A program made the translations under genes and the position numbers. Below are positions 63,046 through 64,000 of a stretch of 64,000 nt of DNA, piece by piece. This DNA comes from JAVBLW01 sp031553215. Its GTDB lineage: Bacteria > Bacillota_I > Bacilli_A > Acholeplasmatales > Anaeroplasmataceae. Every line of letters starts with the position of its first letter. Within the stretch, counting starts at the first letter, position 1. Under the pieces are notes generated by a model. The model saw only the letters and a program-made list of their open reading frames with translations, made no database searches and was not told the origin of the DNA. The stretch lies in contig JAVBLW010000005.1 in assembly GCA_031553215.1 (NCBI GenBank), positions 1 to 64,000 of the forward strand, in the 5' to 3' direction.

Positions 63046-64000
63046 TCAATTCTCCTTTTTAAAAGCCTCTAATACCGATACGACGATACATGCAACAAAT
63101 CCCGAGGCAAAACCATTATTATATAAATCAAATCCACCCTGCATTTCTAATGCTAAAGGTGCAAACATTACGTGAATAAAACCAGCAAATAGACCAGCAA
63201 ACATTCCATATTTACCAGCAATCGGTGCTAATCCCGATACAAAGAAGATTGATAACATTACTGAAGTTGAATCAAAATCTCTGAGATTTGTGACCAATAC
63301 TGAAAGAATTGCTCCTAGCATAACAGAGAACATATTTCTTAAATGTAATCCTGATGAAGCAAATCCTAGAACTGCTAATATTGTTCCAAATATTGCACCA
63401 TTTATTCTAACACCAAGGATTAATAAAATTATAGTGAAAAGTATTCCTAGTATTCCAAAGTTCAAAATTACTGTATCTCTTCCAAAATCCCTAATAAAAT
63501 CACTAACTAATCTACCAGATTTTTTCATCAATTTAAAATATCTCTTTATAGTTCCTCTATCTAAAGCAATTGCCGTAATTATAGAAGCTACAGATACAAA
63601 AATTAGGATACCCAATAATAAATAATGATAATCATCACATACAATCATTACTGTATCAGCGTCCAATTTAAAAGTGGTAAATATACCATAGAATAATACG
63701 GATACTATACCTAGAGCAAATCCTGTATTATATATATCATAACCCTGATGAAATTTAATGGTATGATTAGCTAATGGAGTAATTATCAAACCAGCTATAA
63801 CTCCACATACGATTCCAAGTGGAATTCCATAGTATAAAGGAAATCCAAATCCAAATATACAATAACTGACAAGTGGTGAAATACCTGTCGAAAATAGCAA
63901 TGTTACTATCAAGTTTTTAAATGCTATCTTTTTTATCCTTGAAAATAAATATATACCAAAATAAATCGGCAATGTATTTATAATGTTTTTTCCAAAAAAT
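63046..64000 (-). CDS. DUF1576-like integral membrane protein (5' end cut by window edge)
   Basis: At least 317 residues are visible, and the open frame runs off the right end (GKNIINTLPIYFGIYLF upstream of the first possible start, a TTG, with no stop), so the N-terminus is outside. About nine hydrophobic segments are arranged as an internal duplication: HQGYDIYNTGFALGIV and GGFDLYNNGFASGFVA are clearly related motifs in the two halves. That inverted or tandem repeat, GFD-YN-GFA-G, is typical of the DUF1576 family. Function unknown; possibly transport. Confidence 0.75.
   Translation of the reverse strand, partial: FFGKNIINTLPIYFGIYLFSRIKKIAFKNLIVTLLFSTGISPLVSYCIFGFGFPLYYGIPLGIVCGVIAGLIITPLANHTIKFHQGYDIYNTGFALGIVSVLFYGIFTTFKLDADTVMIVCDDYHYLLLGILIFVSVASIITAIALDRGTIKRYFKLMKKSGRLVSDFIRDFGRDTVILNFGILGILFTIILLILGVRINGAIFGTILAVLGFASSGLHLRNMFSVMLGAILSVLVTNLRDFDSTSVMLSIFFVSGLAPIAGKYGMFAGLFAGFIHVMFAPLALEMQGGFDLYNNGFASGFVACIVVSVLEAFKKEN

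Noticed and set aside
1..64000. Mollicute code (UGA = Trp)
   Set aside because: Genes are full length under the standard code, Trp codons checked are TGG, and one small gene (45262) appears to stop at TGA. A penicillin-binding protein also argues against a wall-less mollicute.
1..64000. Insertion sequences, integrases, prophage genes, rRNA operons
   Set aside because: I searched both strands for transposase, integrase or rRNA-like sequence and saw none.

Overview
The window is AT-rich, wall-forming, low-GC Gram-positive (Firmicutes, Bacilli-side) DNA with the standard bacterial code. Trp is written TGG (for example the WW pair of the SpoIIR-like gene). Most stops are TAA or TAG, and one small gene at 45262 ends in TGA. 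Gene order follows the Bacillus subtilis chromosome in three blocks: (1) prfA-prmC-tsaC-spoIIR-GNAT, (2) rpsF-ssb-rpsR and gdpP-rplI-dnaB, (3) cysS-mrnC-rlmB-sigH-rpmG-secE-nusG-rplKAJL-methyltransferase-rpoBC-rpsL-rpsG-fusA-tuf. A class A penicillin-binding protein shows peptidoglycan. The SpoIIR-like, YjcZ-like and SigH-position genes point to a sporulating ancestor. Oxygen-sensitive-looking activase proteins and a ferredoxin suggest an anaerobe, and a GH105 enzyme suggests use of plant pectin. An uncultured gut lineage near Erysipelotrichia or RF39/Izemoplasmatales fits, but the sequence alone cannot fix the taxon.

Layout. 0.2-4 kb: GH105 glycosidase, then GNAT, SpoIIR-like, TsaC and PrmC. 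4-12 kb: a large membrane protein, RF1, DnaB, a c-di-AMP phosphodiesterase fused in frame to ribosomal protein bL9, then S18, SSB and S6. 12-18 kb: an accessory transcription unit with its own promoter, encoding a secreted MACPF-fold (pore-forming family) protein and two MacB/FtsX-type ABC transporters. 18-27 kb: aminotransferase, PncC, cation exporter, PBP, a YjcZ-like peptide, an active and a degenerate HtrA-like lipoprotein, TatD, VanZ-like, tRNA-Thr. 27-53 kb: the translation/transcription supercluster. It is interrupted by a VVEE-repeat membrane protein with an L15-like tail plus tRNA-Arg, and by a P-type ATPase with a repeat-filled external loop. 53-60 kb: a GLUG/beta-helix lipoprotein, and a plus-strand operon of a double-ASKHA activase, an HgdB-like protein and a Crp/Fnr regulator. 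60-64 kb: CPA antiporter with a PII-like partner, ferredoxin, PAP2 phosphatase, and a DUF1576-like gene cut by the window edge.

Most notable: the MACPF plus dual-ABC unit; an in-frame TAA inside rpoB with homology continuing on both sides; the GdpP-bL9 fusion with a possible internal start for free bL9; a natural Gln at the RpoB position equivalent to E. coli His526, which predicts rifampicin insensitivity; and two membrane proteins sharing an uncharacterised C-terminal domain, each sitting in a break of conserved housekeeping synteny. Transcription signals are clear: many TTGxxx-17-TATAAT/TAAAAT promoters and hairpin-U-tract terminators divide the window into units, and ribosomal-protein leader RNAs precede rplK, rplA, rplJ and probably rpsF.
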